Shown: positions 33,561 to 45,500, numbered from the stretch's first letter. The stretch is DNA of 64,000 nucleotides from Lonicera japonica (GCA_021464415.1 CM038466.1:34998833-35062832), one strand, 5' to 3'. A program made the numbers and translations. The notes: a model not told the origin generated them from the letters alone.

Positions 33561-34111
33561 GCCCTCCCCCTTGGCCAAAAATCTCCATTTTTCCAAAATT
33601 TTCGTTTTCCGAAATTCTTCTTCACAATAATACATCATGGTAAGAATATTGCCAGACTCTATTCAGGAAGAACGATCCATTCATTGCATGCATATAAATT
33701 TAATAATCACTTGCCAAAATACTTGACCATTTTTGTAAATTAACTTCAGTCACTCTTAACGACTCTTTCGCATATATTTAATAATTTCGCTAATATATAA
33801 ATAATCATCATTCATTTTAACCAAGTTGATAATGATTTTGCCAAATTTGTGTTATATTATTGTTTTTCTTTCAAACACATTCACAATTAATTTGTAACGT
33901 TCACACCACACGCAAACATGATTTCTCTAAAAAAGCATAAATATTTTTATTCATAAAACAAAACCGATCACACTGATAAACCAACATATTTTTCTAACAA
34001 AATAAACATTTCAATTAACCACTAAATTAACAAAGTTTTTTATTAAAAACATAACTTAAATTAACTACTTAAACTAAAATTGTTTTTCTAGACCTAACAT
34101 CAATCGAACCA
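33561..34111 (-). other. Spacer between DUF7745-like promoter and PMD gene (A)
   Basis: AT-rich, about 550 bp, no gene. It presumably includes the 3' UTR of the PMD gene. The small plus-strand frame at 33552-33743 is not conserved in element B. Confidence 0.5.
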
Positions 34112-37100
34112 TCAACGCTGAGGCGAAGGAGGGGGATCCATCGTACGCGGCCGCTTCGCTTCCGTCTCCCCCGCACCCTCCGCAGGGCTCTCCGAGACTG
34201 TACCAAGCCGCGATGTACGCCTCGACTGCTGGACCGACTGAGACGGCGCCGCCGATCGGGACCGCGAACGTGACGGATGATAAGTGGCAGACGTATCGCC
34301 TGCCAGGCGCCTGCTGTACTGCCTCATGTACTCCGTAGGGAAGGGAGCCGCAAATGTCAGCAGCCCGTACATGTTGAAGTAGCTCCTCAGCAACTCAGCT
34401 ACCTCGCGAAGTAGGAATGACCCCCTCTGCCAAAACCAAAATAACCAGTTAGTAACATTCATAACCAATGCATATACTTAACCTTTTACAAAGATAACTT
34501 ACCTCCTCGTCCGAGACGTGCGCTAGGGCCCCCATCCGATCATCGTCCACAGGAACATCGGGAATCCGGTAGCTCTTCGGTAGACCGAGATCCAGGTAGG
34601 GAATGTCCCGCGGATACGCCGGGATCGAGTAGGACGTCGACGCCCCGCCAGCCTGTGACGGACCAGCTCCACCAGCGCCGCCCGCCGGAGGTGTGTCGTC
34701 CCCGGTATCCTCCCCCACCTCTGGCTCAGGCGCCACCGCCTTGCCCTTCCCCTTGTCACCGCCTTCACCGGCCGGGGTCTGACCGATGCCCGCCTCCACT
34801 CCCAGCTGTACCTCCCTCTCTCGTAACTCCCGGAAGACTATGCCGCGAGCCGCTCCTGAGGAAGGGGTAGACAACGAGTATGGCCTCAACCCCACTGATC
34901 CAGCACCTGGCGACCCCACGGGCGTGCGCAGCAACGGCGAGAAGGATACGTGCTGAGCCCAATCCATATCGCCGGACCCATAGATAGGCGATGATCCTGA
35001 CATCGACCCGCGTCCCCCGGGTGTCTGCGACGACTCCAGCATCTGCCGTATATCCTCCGATGACAACTGGGGTGTCCTCCCCCCCATCGACGGTGGAATG
35101 GGCGGCCTCGATACAGGACTCCTACCTCCCAATGGACTCCTCCCGCCCCGCGTAGCCCTACCTCGTCCAGGCGAGACCGCAGCAGTCGGCCTCTCGATCC
35201 CTACTCCGCCTGACCCAACCGGGGGCGACCCACCATTGCCTCCTCCCAAGGGCACCTCCTCAGATCCCCCTTCGTCCTCCTCCTCCACTTGCTGCGGCTC
35301 CTCATCCCTCTCGCCATGAGGATCCTCATCGTCTGAATCCGCAATCCCCTTAGCCCTCCGGTTCGGCGCGGGAGCAGGCTGATGTGGGACCCGCTGTGAA
35401 ATGTACAGCTGCCCCCGGATGAATAGTGGATCTCCCCCGATAGCAGCGTACCTCGCATATATCACTCTACCGCGCACGCCCCTCATCTCCCTCATCAGAT
35501 AGCGGTGCGCAAATGTCCCATACTCCCCCTCCACCAGGAAACCCTCCATCGGGACGCCTCCCAAGAACGCAGCCCGCTCCTCTCCAGATAGCGTGCCCGG
35601 CCGCCTCATTGCCGCTGGAGGCCAGGCCGGAACCCTAAATCCTAACCCAGGGGTGTGCTGCCGCACCACGCGCTCCCCCAGGTAGAAAGCTGCCCCGTAC
35701 TCGTGCAGGAACAATCGCCTCGAACGGGCTGCCACCAACGCATCCGCATACCCCCACTGCTGCGTCACGAATGCGGGCCATGGGCTCCACTGCACCTGCC
35801 ACATCAAATATGCGCTAATAAATAACTCAACTTTCTTTTTCAAATACAATTAAAAATTCAGTTAAGTCAATCTCATACCCGGTCTAGCTGGAGGCCTGAG
35901 ACGTCGCCCGCACTGACGTCCGGGGTCAGATACCGATACACCCCAACTATGTTCCCGCTGTAATACCGTCTGAAGAGCGGGAACTCATTTGCGAAGGTCG
36001 GGTGCAGATGGATCTGACCAATACCCTGATGGGTATGCGCAATGAACCACATCTGTCACAAATTATCACAATTAATAAAACCGTCAGTTTTTATATAACA
36101 ATCACATGCTTTTTTTCGTAAAAAGATAAATGAGTTTTTAATTTAAATAATTACCTCCCAAAGCGTGACCAGTCCGCGATGGTTGAGCTCCATGTGCCGG
36201 CACACCAAATCCATCGACTCGTACAGCACCGCCAATACATATCCTCCCCAGGCAAATGTGTACAGCTGGTCGAAGAATCTCAGATAAGGCAGCCACCATA
36301 GCCGTAGGTTGTCGCCGCCCCGTGCATAGAAGAAGTCGTGTATCAATAGCAATAGGAAGCACCGAGACAGCTGTCGGACCTTCTGTCGTGTCATCGGTCC
36401 GTCCCCAAACCTCTCGCTCTCCGCCTCGATGTGATGCACCATCGCAGTGTGGGGTATCCGTTTGCCACGATCCGACTCGGTCTCCAACCCAGTGCCGCTC
36501 CCATCCCGTCTAATGTAACTCGCAACCGAGGATTGGGCGACAGAGCCTCTCCTCCAAAGGGCAGTCCCGTCAGCACGAACACGTCCTCCGGGGTCAGCAT
36601 CATCTCGCCCCAACTCCAATGGAAGGTATGCGTCGTATCCCACCATCTCTCCCCCAGTACTGTCGGCAAACTCACCGATCGCTGGAAATCTCCGCCAGGC
36701 AGCACCTCGATGAATCGTCCGAACGGGGTCGCACTCAAGTAGGCCCTCATCAACGGGGGTAGCTGATCTCGTAGCTCTGGAGCGGCACGCGTGATACCAC
36801 GGCAACGTCCACTCCTCTGCCACATCACATGTTTTAAAAATTTTAAACTCGCTTTTTAAGCTAATACTGGATAATACATGTTTTAAGAAAAATATAAGCT
36901 ATGTTAAGTATATTTTTTATGGCAAGTAATTATTAAATTTATCATATTTCATGCATATCATGGCATTGCATATTTTAAAATATCATATAGCATAAAAATC
37001 AAAATATACCCGAGTACGGCGCCGGATCTCGTGTGCGGCAGGCTCCATCAGCAGCCACTCCCGCCCCTCTCCCGGCGAGATCAAGGGCACATCACGGTAC

Positions 37101-37315
37101 ATCGCTCGCTGCAGCGACCCATCTGCCCCCAGTGGCCCCTCCCAGGCCACCCCCTCCCAATCGTCGTGATGCCTCGCACATACTAATCGGCCGTCCATCA
37201 TCGCCGTGATAGAGTCTATCTCATCGCCAGGGAGTAGCTCCGGCACCTCCCCGCCCTCCGGTGGGCCCCCCATCATCATGAAAACAAAAATCGACAGTAG
37301 CCTCGCAAACGCCAT
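34112..37315 (-). pseudogene. Plant mobile domain (PMD) gene of element A, five exons, one frameshift
   Basis: Inferred exons, all with GT-AG junctions, are 37315-37010, 36816-36155, 36052-35879, 35795-34503 and 34426-34112. Their positions match those of the copy in element B. Exon 1 has HHDDWEGVAWEGP and LLMEPAAHEIRRR. Exon 2 carries the PMD core (RWWDTTHTFHWSWGEMMLTP, then ARGGDNLRLWWLPYL). Exon 4 has LGERVVRQHTP and RYLMREMRGVRGRVIYARY, then a long Pro/Gly/Ser-rich, acidic, probably disordered tail. Exon 5 contains Arg/Ser repeats and AKRPRT. Within exon 2 the frame changes near 36440-36490 relative to the other copy, so this copy is probably not functional unless that is an error. It is antisense to pol. 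Confidence 0.82.
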
Positions 37316-37423
37316 CACTCACTTTGTATAAGACACTCGCTAAAACTTTTTGAAAATTGGATATTTATATGCTAGAGAGAGAGATTGCAAGAAGAAGTGG
37401 TGAGAAATGAGTCAAACAGGCCA

Positions 37424-37570
37424 CTATTTATAGGAATAAGGAGCCAGCCGTACGGCTGGCCCCCAACCGTACGGTTGGCTCCCAGCCGTACGGCTGAGGG
37501 GTCAAACCCTGCGGCTACCCCCAACCGCATGCTCCCAGCCGCACGCCCTGCGGCTACCCCGTGCGGCTAC
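37424..37570 (-). promoter_or_regulatory. PMD-A promoter: palindromes and TATA box
   Basis: CTATAAATAG on the minus strand at 37424-37433. Upstream lie AGCCGTACGGCT (37446-37457), AACCGTACGGTT (37465-37476) and AGCCGTACGGCT (37484-37495), then half-sites (CTGCGGCTAC, AGCCGCACGCC) to about 37570. This is the same motif family as in the LTR and DUF7745-like promoters of element A. It differs from the TGTCGCGCGACA motif of element B. Confidence 0.82.
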
Positions 37571-38395
37571 CCTCATTTTTGACTAGTTTGACCAAAAAAA
37601 AAAAAAAAGGGAGAAAGAGAGAGGAGCAAGACAAGTTCTGAATCAACCTTTTTTCAACACAAGAGGACCAAGACTCACACACACGCACGAGATGACTGAT
37701 CAATGCCTGAAGTTTGACATTCCAAAAGTCCGTGGAGGAACCGAAATTTAAAAGGATCGATCTATTATCCGGAAGGCTCGAATCTGATTGATAAACAGGG
37801 AAGGTGTAAAAGAAGAATCGGGTACCAGAAAAAATTGAAATAGTAGAAAAGGGTAAAATCCCGTTGGTCCAAGAGAGAGAAAAAGTAAGAAAAACAGAAA
37901 TGAAGAAAATCAACAGGGAGAGCCACACTAAGAGTGACAGCTGTGCCAAAAGGCGGAGGGCTACATCTTAGGTGAGTAAGGCTCATGTTTTGGAAAAAGC
38001 CAAGAAATAAAAAGGCAAGGAAAGTCCGAAAGCCCAAAATGAAAAGGCCGAATAATCAAAAGAGGGAGCAATAAGGGTATCGAAAAACAGAAAACGATAC
38101 AGGACCAGCATCTTTCCTGTAGAAAAATCATAGGGTAGTTTAAGGATAATTGAGACATCCAAGCGAAATTCTATCCCCATGACCGAAGAGAGGAAGGCTG
38201 AGGGTAGAGAAATGTTAGATCCCAAAACCCTGCACAACGGTTCGACTGTTTTAGGAAAAGTTGATCCAAAATTTCGACTCCCGATAAAGCCAAAGGTCAA
38301 AACTGAGGGTAGAAAGGAATGGGAAAGAAAGACACTCCAACTTGCGAAGCAGTTCTCTCTAGCATATTATTCTTAAATCAACAAAGCAGTGTCTG
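37571..38395 (-). other. Upstream region of PMD gene (A)
   Basis: No gene. About 37790-37950 is homologous to the upstream region of PMD-B and of the relic near 60.8 kb (shared AGAGTGACAGCTGTG and GAGAGAAAAAGTAAGAAAAA-like phrases). The minus-strand frames across it are not conserved. Confidence 0.5.
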
Positions 38396-39370
38396 AATAA
38401 CACTTACCGCACGTTCCCCAAGATGGGAATTTCCCGAATTCTTTAAGTAAGAATTCTTCGCGTTCCCCACGATGGGAATTTTATCCGTTTCCCTTTCCCC
38501 ACGATGGGAAATAACACTTACCGCACGTTCCCCAAGATGGGAATTTCCCGAATTCTTTAAGTAAGAATTCTTCGCGTTCCCCACGATGGGAATTTTATCC
38601 GTTTCCCTTTCCCCACGATGGGAAATAACACTTACCGCACGTTCCCCAAGATGGGAATTTCCCGAATTCTTTAAGTAAGAATTCTTCGCGTTCCCCACGA
38701 TGGGAATTTTATCCGTTTCCCTTTCCCCACGATGGAAAATAACACTTACCGCACGTTCCCCAAGATGGGAATTTCCCGAATTCTTTGAGTAAGGAATTCT
38801 TCGCATTCCCCACGATGGGAATTTTTCCGAAACCCCTTTCCCCACGAAGGGAAATAACGACTCCACGTGTTCCCCACGAAGGGAATTTTTTCGGATTCCT
38901 CAGAGTTAGGAATTCTTCGCATTCCCCACGATGGGAATTTCTTCCGATCCCCTTTCCCCACGAAGGGAAATAACGACTCCACATGTTCCCCACGAAGGGA
39001 ATTTTTTCGAATTCCTCAGAGTTAGGAATTCTTCGCATTCTCCACGATGGGAATTTCTTCCGATCCCCTTTCCCCACGAAGGGAAATAACCTTTACCGCC
39101 TGTTCCCCAAGAAGGGAATTTTCTCGGATTCCTCAGAGTTAGGAATTCTTCGCATTCCCCACGATGGAAATTTCTTCCGATCCCCTTTCCCCACGAAGGG
39201 AAATAACCCTTACCGTGCATTCCCCATGAAGGGAATAACTTTGTCCCCACACTCCCCACGATGGGACTTTTCAAATTCTTCAAAAGATATTGATTTCTTC
39301 TTGCTCCTGATCCCCATGAAGGGATATATCACAAAACCTGAAACACTCTTTCACTTTTCCCTAAGAAAGG
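38396..39370. repeat. 114-bp tandem array in the 3' non-coding region of element A
   Basis: About eight copies of a 114-bp unit, the first three nearly identical, later ones diverged with longer units. Each has two or three TTCCCCACGATGGGAA blocks, themselves short inverted repeats, and AAGTAAGAATTCTTCGCG. Because 114 is divisible by three, long repetitive open frames appear on the minus strand; I regard them as by-products. The position matches the unrelated 89-bp array of element B. Confidence 0.9.
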
Positions 39371-39691
39371 GAAACCTTTGAAGCACTTCTCCGATACGAT
39401 CATTTGGACCCAACGAAATATCGAAACTTCTCACATCAAGTCATATACACTGAGGGTGGTGTGCCAACTGAGGGTAACATACCGCTGAGGGTGGACTGAT
39501 GAAAAGATTGATGTATCGTGTCGCCCGGCCAAAAGGCAAGGGGCAATTTTGGGTTGCATCGCCTGGAACGCAACGACATCCATATGCCAGGAAAGGGTAT
39601 ATCCTGATTCAATTATCACCGCATTAAGATTCGCCCGAGAGTCGTGAATCGTTGTCTTCTTATCGTCCCCGAATTCTTGCCAACAAGAATC
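39371..39691 (+). other. 3' non-coding region of element A before the polypurine tract
   Basis: About 320 bp with three ACTGAGGGT(A/G) phrases (39450-39495) and no gene. Confidence 0.5.
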
Positions 39692-39707
39692 CCGGGACGA
39701 GAGGGTC
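39692..39707 (+). other. Polypurine tract of element A
   Basis: CGGGACGAGAGGGTC lies directly before TGTGAACACC of the 3' LTR. It matches GTCGAGAGGGTC in element B. Confidence 0.82.
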
Positions 39708-40936
39708 TGTGAACACCCCAATCCACGACTCTCGTGTGAACACTGGTTTTCTTAAAACAAGCATCTTGCGTTTTTGTGTTGAGTTATCATGCATATAGAA
39801 GACCGATAGGAAAGACTCCATTTTCGGCCGCGTTGGGAGTCTGATATAACCTTGGTTGCCTCTTCGCTTACTAGGACGGGGATCGACCTTGGCCCCCCTT
39901 GTCGCAGCCCCCTGTCGCAGCCCCCAGCCGCACGACCCAGCCGCACGCCCCAACCGCACGACCCAGCCGCACGCCCCAAAGCGGCTACCCCCTGTCGCAC
40001 GCCCCAGCCGCACGCCCTGCGGCTACCCCCTGCGGTTGGCCTCTTTTGGAGCGTTTTTGGCGAGATTTTTGCTATAAATAGGACCCTTGGGCTCTCATTT
40101 GGAGACATCAACACTGAATAGTGTTTTTAGTGAGTAGAAACTCTGTCAAAATCTTTAGAGAGTCATTTTAGAGAAATTCTGAGAGAGAATTTCTAGAGAG
40201 AGAAAGTTTTAGAGAGATAAAATCTAGAGAGAGAAAGTTTTAGAGAGAGAGAGAAGAAAGCAAGCAAGGCAACAAGGCAAGGCTCTTATTTCTTCTTCAG
40301 GCGCATCAGGTACGTCCTTCTACCAAATCCTTAATTTCAGTACCGCATTTAATTTCACTTTTAATACAGTAAATTAGATAACTTGCAAAGAAGTTCATTG
40401 CTTTCAAAACAAGTTCTTTCTAAGTTTTACAAAAAATTTAAAACCTGTTTTAACACGTTTTCAAAACAAACCAAAAATACAAAAATAGTTTCCAAAAGAA
40501 AGGAACTACGAGACTCTGATTTCATTCTACGAATGAATACGTAGGCGCTCGCAAAGCTCGAGTCTGATTTCAAAAATATTGTTTTAAACTAAATTTATCC
40601 GGAAAGGATTATTCTGAAAACAATTCGAACTGCTTGCAAGATATCTAAAATATGAATTAGATGCATGATCCATTAAGAGACCGAAAGGGCGAATTGGGTG
40701 CCTAACACCTTCCCAATTCGTAACGCAGTTCCCGAACCCTAGCAAAGTCAATTTTCAAAATAAATCTCTGGTTTCAAACGTATGAAAGGTAATTCGTTTC
40801 CGAATTGTCCTTCGTACGATCTTTTGTTTGTTTTCTGGTAAAACAAACTGGCGACTCTACAAAACACGTTTTTTTTAAAGAAAACCGAGAACGAGGACTC
40901 TTTCTTTCTCTCGGGTCGCGGGTCCAGATTCTCACA
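39708..40936 (+). repeat. Element A right LTR (3' LTR)
   Basis: 1229 bp, nearly identical to 20963-22180. Differences are about ten substitutions, an extra ~31-bp stretch (TCTTCGCTTACTAGGACGGG and neighbours near 39862-39892) and a shorter CCGCACG array. The TATA box is at 40073-40080. Confidence 0.94.
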
Positions 40937-40941
40937 GCTTC
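40937..40941. repeat. Right TSD of element A (GCTTC)
   Basis: GCTTC follows the 3' LTR and matches 20958-20962. Confidence 0.92.
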
Positions 40942-41341
40942 GCGGGCTCTGGTTTACTTCCTTTTATCTCCCCGGGCGGCTTCTTCGGCAATTTAACGTT
41001 CCTCAAGAGGTTCCCCTTGGTCTGAACAACTTTTCTTCTGAGTCCAAATTTGTGACCCCGCATATTTCTTTATCGGTAGAGAGGATGTGGTGTGCTGACT
41101 AACTTGTCAGTTCAACTATGCCCGTTTTGGTATTACCCGGCCCCTCCGGGCTGACATTATCCGCTCTTGCTGGCAATCCCTGGAAGGAGAACTGATGGGC
41201 GACGCCTTTCAAATGGAGTGGTTCCGATTTATGGTTACTGAGGCCACCGATGATAACATTGTTTTTGCATATCAGATCTTGGACGAGGCTCGGATCGATT
41301 TGGCTACTGAAGACCCAATGTGGCCAACCCCTAGGGATTAG
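40942..41341 (+). pseudogene. DUF7745-like gene of element B, second part
   Basis: This resumes the gene cut at 20962: LRGLWFTSFYLPGRLLRQF aligns with FRDLRETSFYIPSRLTRQF of the intact copy. Near 41095-41101 the frame changes (TAA at 41099). The remainder (YARFGITRPLRADII, MEWFRFMVTEATDDN) is read in another frame to a TAG at 41339-41341. A frameshift therefore adds to the TAG in the first part and the 20-kb insertion. Confidence 0.8.
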
Positions 41342-41566
41342 TCTCTTCTGTATTGTTGTATTTCCTTTGTAACCTTCGGTGTTCTGAACCACTGCTTAAA
41401 TAATATATAAAGGACTGCTTATGGGAAATAAATTTCATTTACAAGGTTTAAACCTGACCTAAAGTCACTTCTCAGGTTGCCTACGTTCCCCTTTCTAATT
41501 TTTACAAAGAACAAAAGTTTTGAGTTGGGGCTCAGGTTTACGTAGTTCTTATCTTACATTTTACAC
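41342..41566. other. Convergent spacer between pol and DUF7745-like gene (B)
   Basis: About 225 bp containing CAGGTTGCCTACGTTCCCC, the reverse complement of a phrase in the matching spacer of element A. No gene. Confidence 0.6.
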
Positions 41567-42325
41567 CTATTGATAATACTTCTTTAGTCGATCCATGTTG
41601 ACCGGAGAATGCAGTAACTGTCCATCTAAATCAGCGAGTATAGCGGCACCCCCTGTATCGATTTCTTTGACGATATACGGCCCTGTCCACTTCTGCCCGA
41701 ACTTACCCCTCGGATCCCTGGCTGGTTCTCGAATTTCTTTTAGTACGATGTCATTCTCATTGATGCCCCGAGTTTTTACCTTCTGGTTAAAAGCTCGAGC
41801 GATTCTCTTCTGATACCCTTGATGGTGGTATGCGGCTTTCAATCTCTTTTCATCTAGTAGGGCTAGCTCGTTATAACGTGCTTGGACCCACTCCAGTTCA
41901 TTGACTTGATTTTCTAGCATTACCCTGAGGGAGGGGACTTCTAACGCAACAGGGAGGACTGCTTCCATCCCGTATGTAAGAGAGAACGGGGTTGCCCCGG
42001 TAGAGACCCTCTCGGTGGTGCGGTATCCCCACAATGCATAAGGTAATTTCTTCGGCCAGTCTCGACAGGTGTCGGTCATTTTGCTTAGGATATTCTTCAG
42101 ATTTTTGTTGGCGGCTTCAACTGCCCCATTGGTTTGTGGCCTGTATGGCGAAGACCTGTGTCTGGTAATACCGTATTCTTCTATGACGGTATTAGCTTCT
42201 CCTTCGAAGTGGGTGCCGTTATCTGAGATGATCTCGTGTGGGACCCCATATCGGCAAACAATATTCCTTTTGATGAATCGGGCTACTTTCTTGGCATCCA
42301 GGGTCTGGTAAGACTCGACTTCTAC
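41567..42325 (-). CDS. pol: Integrase C-terminal part of element B
   Basis: This is in frame with the upstream pol but begins after a TAG at 42326-42328, which replaces the Trp of YFTKWVE. It encodes SDNGTHFEG and GAVEAANKNLKN (Asp and Glu of the catalytic triad), LKEIREPARDPRGKF and ends NMDRLKKYYQ. It has no credible start of its own at the upstream end; 42079 is the first internal ATG. Part of a decaying integrase. Confidence 0.88.
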   Translation of the reverse strand, partial: VEVESYQTLDAKKVARFIKRNIVCRYGVPHEIISDNGTHFEGEANTVIEEYGITRHRSSPYRPQTNGAVEAANKNLKNILSKMTDTCRDWPKKLPYALWGYRTTERVSTGATPFSLTYGMEAVLPVALEVPSLRVMLENQVNELEWVQARYNELALLDEKRLKAAYHHQGYQKRIARAFNQKVKTRGINENDIVLKEIREPARDPRGKFGQKWTGPYIVKEIDTGGAAILADLDGQLLHSPVNMDRLKKYYQ

Positions 42326-42328
42326 CTA

Positions 42329-42529
42329 TTTGGTGAAGTAGTCGATGGCTACTAGTATGAATTCATGGCCGTTGCTGGCTTTGGGCGAGATCTTCCCAAT
42401 GACGTCGATTCCCCAGGTTGCGAAAGGCCAGGGAGCAGTCATGGTGTACAACTCTTTTGGAGGAAGCTTCTGGGATTTAGCATAAATTTGGCACTTGTGA
42501 CAACGGCGTACGTGGTTACTGCAGTCAGT
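42329..42529 (-). pseudogene. Integrase zinc-domain end and core start of element B, between two stops
   Basis: The same frame as pol, bounded by TAG at 42530-42532 and at 42326-42328. It encodes CHKCQIYAKSQKLPPKEL and WGIDVIGKISPKASNGHE, containing the CC of the HHCC zinc domain and the first catalytic Asp. Confidence 0.85.
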
Positions 42530-45500
42530 CTACAGGGTAGACCAGAAATAACCTTGTCTGATGATTTTGCGGGCAAGTGTATGTCCGCTCATGTGAGGTC
42601 CGCAATCGCCCCCATGTATCTGATCCATCATTCTGACTGATTCTTCTTCGGTGAGACATTGCAGATGAGTCCCGTCGTAGTTCCTTTTATACAATCTTCC
42701 GGCACAAAGTATGAACCCTGATGCTAATCTTCTGAGTGTGACCCGCGTTTTCTTGTCTGTTTTTTTAGGATACTGATGGTTCTTCAGCAGGTTCCAGATA
42801 TCGTAAAACCAAGTGGTTGAATCCCCTTCCCCTTCATCCTCTACCTCCAAGGCCGTGCAGTGTGCTGGCTCTGATTTCTTTTGTACCGTAAGATTTATTT
42901 CTTCCATTCCTTCCGGGATATCGATCATGGATGCCAGGGTTGCTAGTGCGTCAGCAAAACTGTTCTGAGACCTGGGGAGATAGTAAAACTCCGCATGCTT
43001 GAACTTTCCCGCGATATCCTCCAGTCGGGCGAGGTAAGGGACTAATTTCTCATCTCTGATCTTCCATTCTTTCAGAACCTGGTGGACCACTAGTGCTGAA
43101 TCTCCGTATACATGTATCCTCTTTATACCCCTTTGAAGGGCGATCTCTAACCCGAGTATGTAGGCTTCATATTCAGCCATGTTGTTGGTGCAGAAGAAGT
43201 CCAGACGATATGATACCGGGGAGTGAGTTTGGTCTGGAGAGACTAACAGGATACCTATCCCGTTTCCATTCCGATTGGCGGCTCCGTCAAAGTACAACTT
43301 CCAGTCTTCATCGATCTCGACATTCATGATGGTTTCGTCTGGGAACTCGGCTTCTTCTAGCATGTCTCCCAATATTGGATTATGGGCCAAGTAATCTGCT
43401 ATGATCTTGCCTTTGACTGCCTTCTGGGTCATGTAGGTGATGTCGAATTCGGAGAGTAAAAATAGCCACTTTGCCATTCGGTTCGAGAGAGCTGGTTTCT
43501 CGAAGAGGTACTTCAACGGATCAATCCGTGATGCCAGGATGACTGAGAAAACTAGCATGTAGTGCCGTAGTTTCTGTGTTACCCAGACAAGAGCGGTGCA
43601 TGATTTCTCCAATGGTGTGTAGTTCATCTCAAATGGGGATAGTTTCTTGCTGAGGAAGTAGATGGCCTGCTCTTTCTGGGTATCAGTCAGGTGTTGGGCT
43701 AGCATTGCTCCCGCGGCTGAATTAGTGACGGTTAGGTATAAGATTAATGGTAGTCCGGCTTGTGGTGGGGCTAAAACTGGGGGGTTGGAGAGATAGTCTT
43801 TTATCTTATCAAAGGCTTCCTGGCACTGATTGTCCCATTCTCCTGGTGAAGACTTCCTCAGGAGTTTGAAGATGGGTTCACAAGTTTGAGTAAGCTGAGA
43901 GATGAACTTGCTGATGTACTGCAAATTACCCAAAAATTCCCGGACTTCTTTCTCAGTATGAGGCTCGGGCATGTCTTGAATAGCTCGAACTTTGGCAGGG
44001 TCTATCTCAATTCCCTTCTTACTGACAACATAACCCAGGAGTTTTCCCTTGGTCACCCCGAACACACATTTCTGCGGATTGAGCCTCATCTGGTACTGGC
44101 GGAGGCGGTCAAAAAAGGCTCGTAAGGCTGGTACATGGCCTTTCCTTTCTTTTGATTTGATTATCATGTCGTCCACATATACTTCTACTTCTTTGTGGAT
44201 CATGTCGTGGAAGATAGCTGTAGCTGCCCTCTGATATGTTGCCCCGGCATTTTTTAGCCCGAATGGCATAACAGTGTAGCAGTATGTTCCCCATGGCGTG
44301 ATAAATGCTGTTTTCTCTTGGTGATCTGGGTGCATCTTGATCTGATTATAACCGACAAAACCGTCCACGAATGACTTCAAGGCATGGTTGGCAGTATTAT
44401 CTACTATCAAATCGATGTTGGGCAACGGAAAGTCGTCTTTCGGACAAGCTTTATTGAGATCTCGATAATCCACACACATGCGGACCTTCCCATTTGCCTT
44501 TGGAACGGGCACAATGTTGGCTAACCATATAGGGTACTCGATCACCCGCAAAAACCCTACACTCAGTTGTTTCATCACCTCTTCTTTTACCTTTAGGGAC
44601 CATTTTGGTGTAAGTTTTCTCAATTTCTGTTTGACGGGCCTGAATTCCGGTTTGGTGTGTATCTCGTGCATGACTATCTGACTGTTCAATCTTGGCATAT
44701 CCGCATAAGACCAGGCGAAGACATCCACGTACTTTTCCAGAGTTTGTGTGAATTCCTCTCTTTCTGTTTCACTCAGGCTTGCCCCAATACGGACCTCTTT
44801 CCTGTCTTCTTCCGTCCCGAGATTAACTATGAGAGTGTCTCCTTCCTCGCTCTGCATACGTTGTTCCTCCCGTTCAGGGTGTTCGTTCAGTTTTTCCAAT
44901 TTCATATAAGCAATTACAGAATTAAAAATAACAGGATAACGCAAAACAGAGTTTTCTTCATTGATGATAGTGTTCACAGGTACAAGTTTAAAAAGTTCAT
45001 CTAGGAGTGACTCTTTCCTAGCCTTACCCTCACCCTTACCTCTCACCCTTACAATTTCACTCTTTCCCCTTTCTCCTTGGTAGTCTGGATCAGCGTATAT
45101 TAAGTGTACAGGGTCGTCTCTTGGCTCGTTATCCCCTAAAGCCATAATGTCGAAGAGATCTCCGATCATTTCTTCCTCCTCATCCTTCTTGTCTCCATCT
45201 TCTTCTTTCAACCCGATTGTCAATTTGGTAGAGAAGCTGTGTATGATGTTTTCCTTGATATATAGGTCCTCTTTATAGAAGATTTCCCATCCCGGAAGGT
45301 TCTCTCCGTTGTTGTTTCTCCAAGGCTCCTGAAAGCCGCAAAAGGGGAAGTCCTCTCCTTCCTTGACAAAAAACCCGTTCAGAGAGCTGAAACTTGGATA
45401 CTGATGCCTTCGACCCCTTTCTTGTTGATCGTCTTCTTCAGTGTGTTGGTATCCCAGACCTTCCCTTTCGTACCTTGTTGCTGGTTCCAAGGCTTGAAGT

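Larger units (their letters stand above)
20963..40936 (+). mobile_element. Element A: giant Tat/Ogre-like Ty3/gypsy retrotransposon with two antisense genes
   Basis: LTRs at 20963-22180 and 39708-40936 read TGTGAACACC...GATTCTCACA and are flanked by GCTTC. PBS, leader, gag and pol run left to right. They are followed on the minus strand by an intact DUF7745-like gene and a five-exon PMD gene, then a 114-bp tandem array, a polypurine tract and the 3' LTR. Total 19,974 bp, of which about 1.56 kb is a CACTA-like insertion. LTRs differ by only about ten substitutions by eye plus indels in the CCGCACG array. The insertion is thus younger than element B, as nesting requires. Confidence 0.94.

Noticed and set aside
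38378..39283. Long minus-strand frames with 38-residue repeats
   Set aside because: They result from a 114-bp array whose period is divisible by three. Element B has an unrelated array at this place, so there is no conserved protein.
39708..40936. Solo LTR interpretation of the second LTR A copy
   Set aside because: The GCTTC duplication pairs it with the LTR at 20963-22180, and the polypurine tract precedes it, so it is the 3' LTR of a complete element.
41092..41101. Annotating the DUF7745-like gene of B as ending at the TAA near 41099
   Set aside because: Clear homology to the intact copy continues in another frame to 41341, so the TAA reflects a frameshift.
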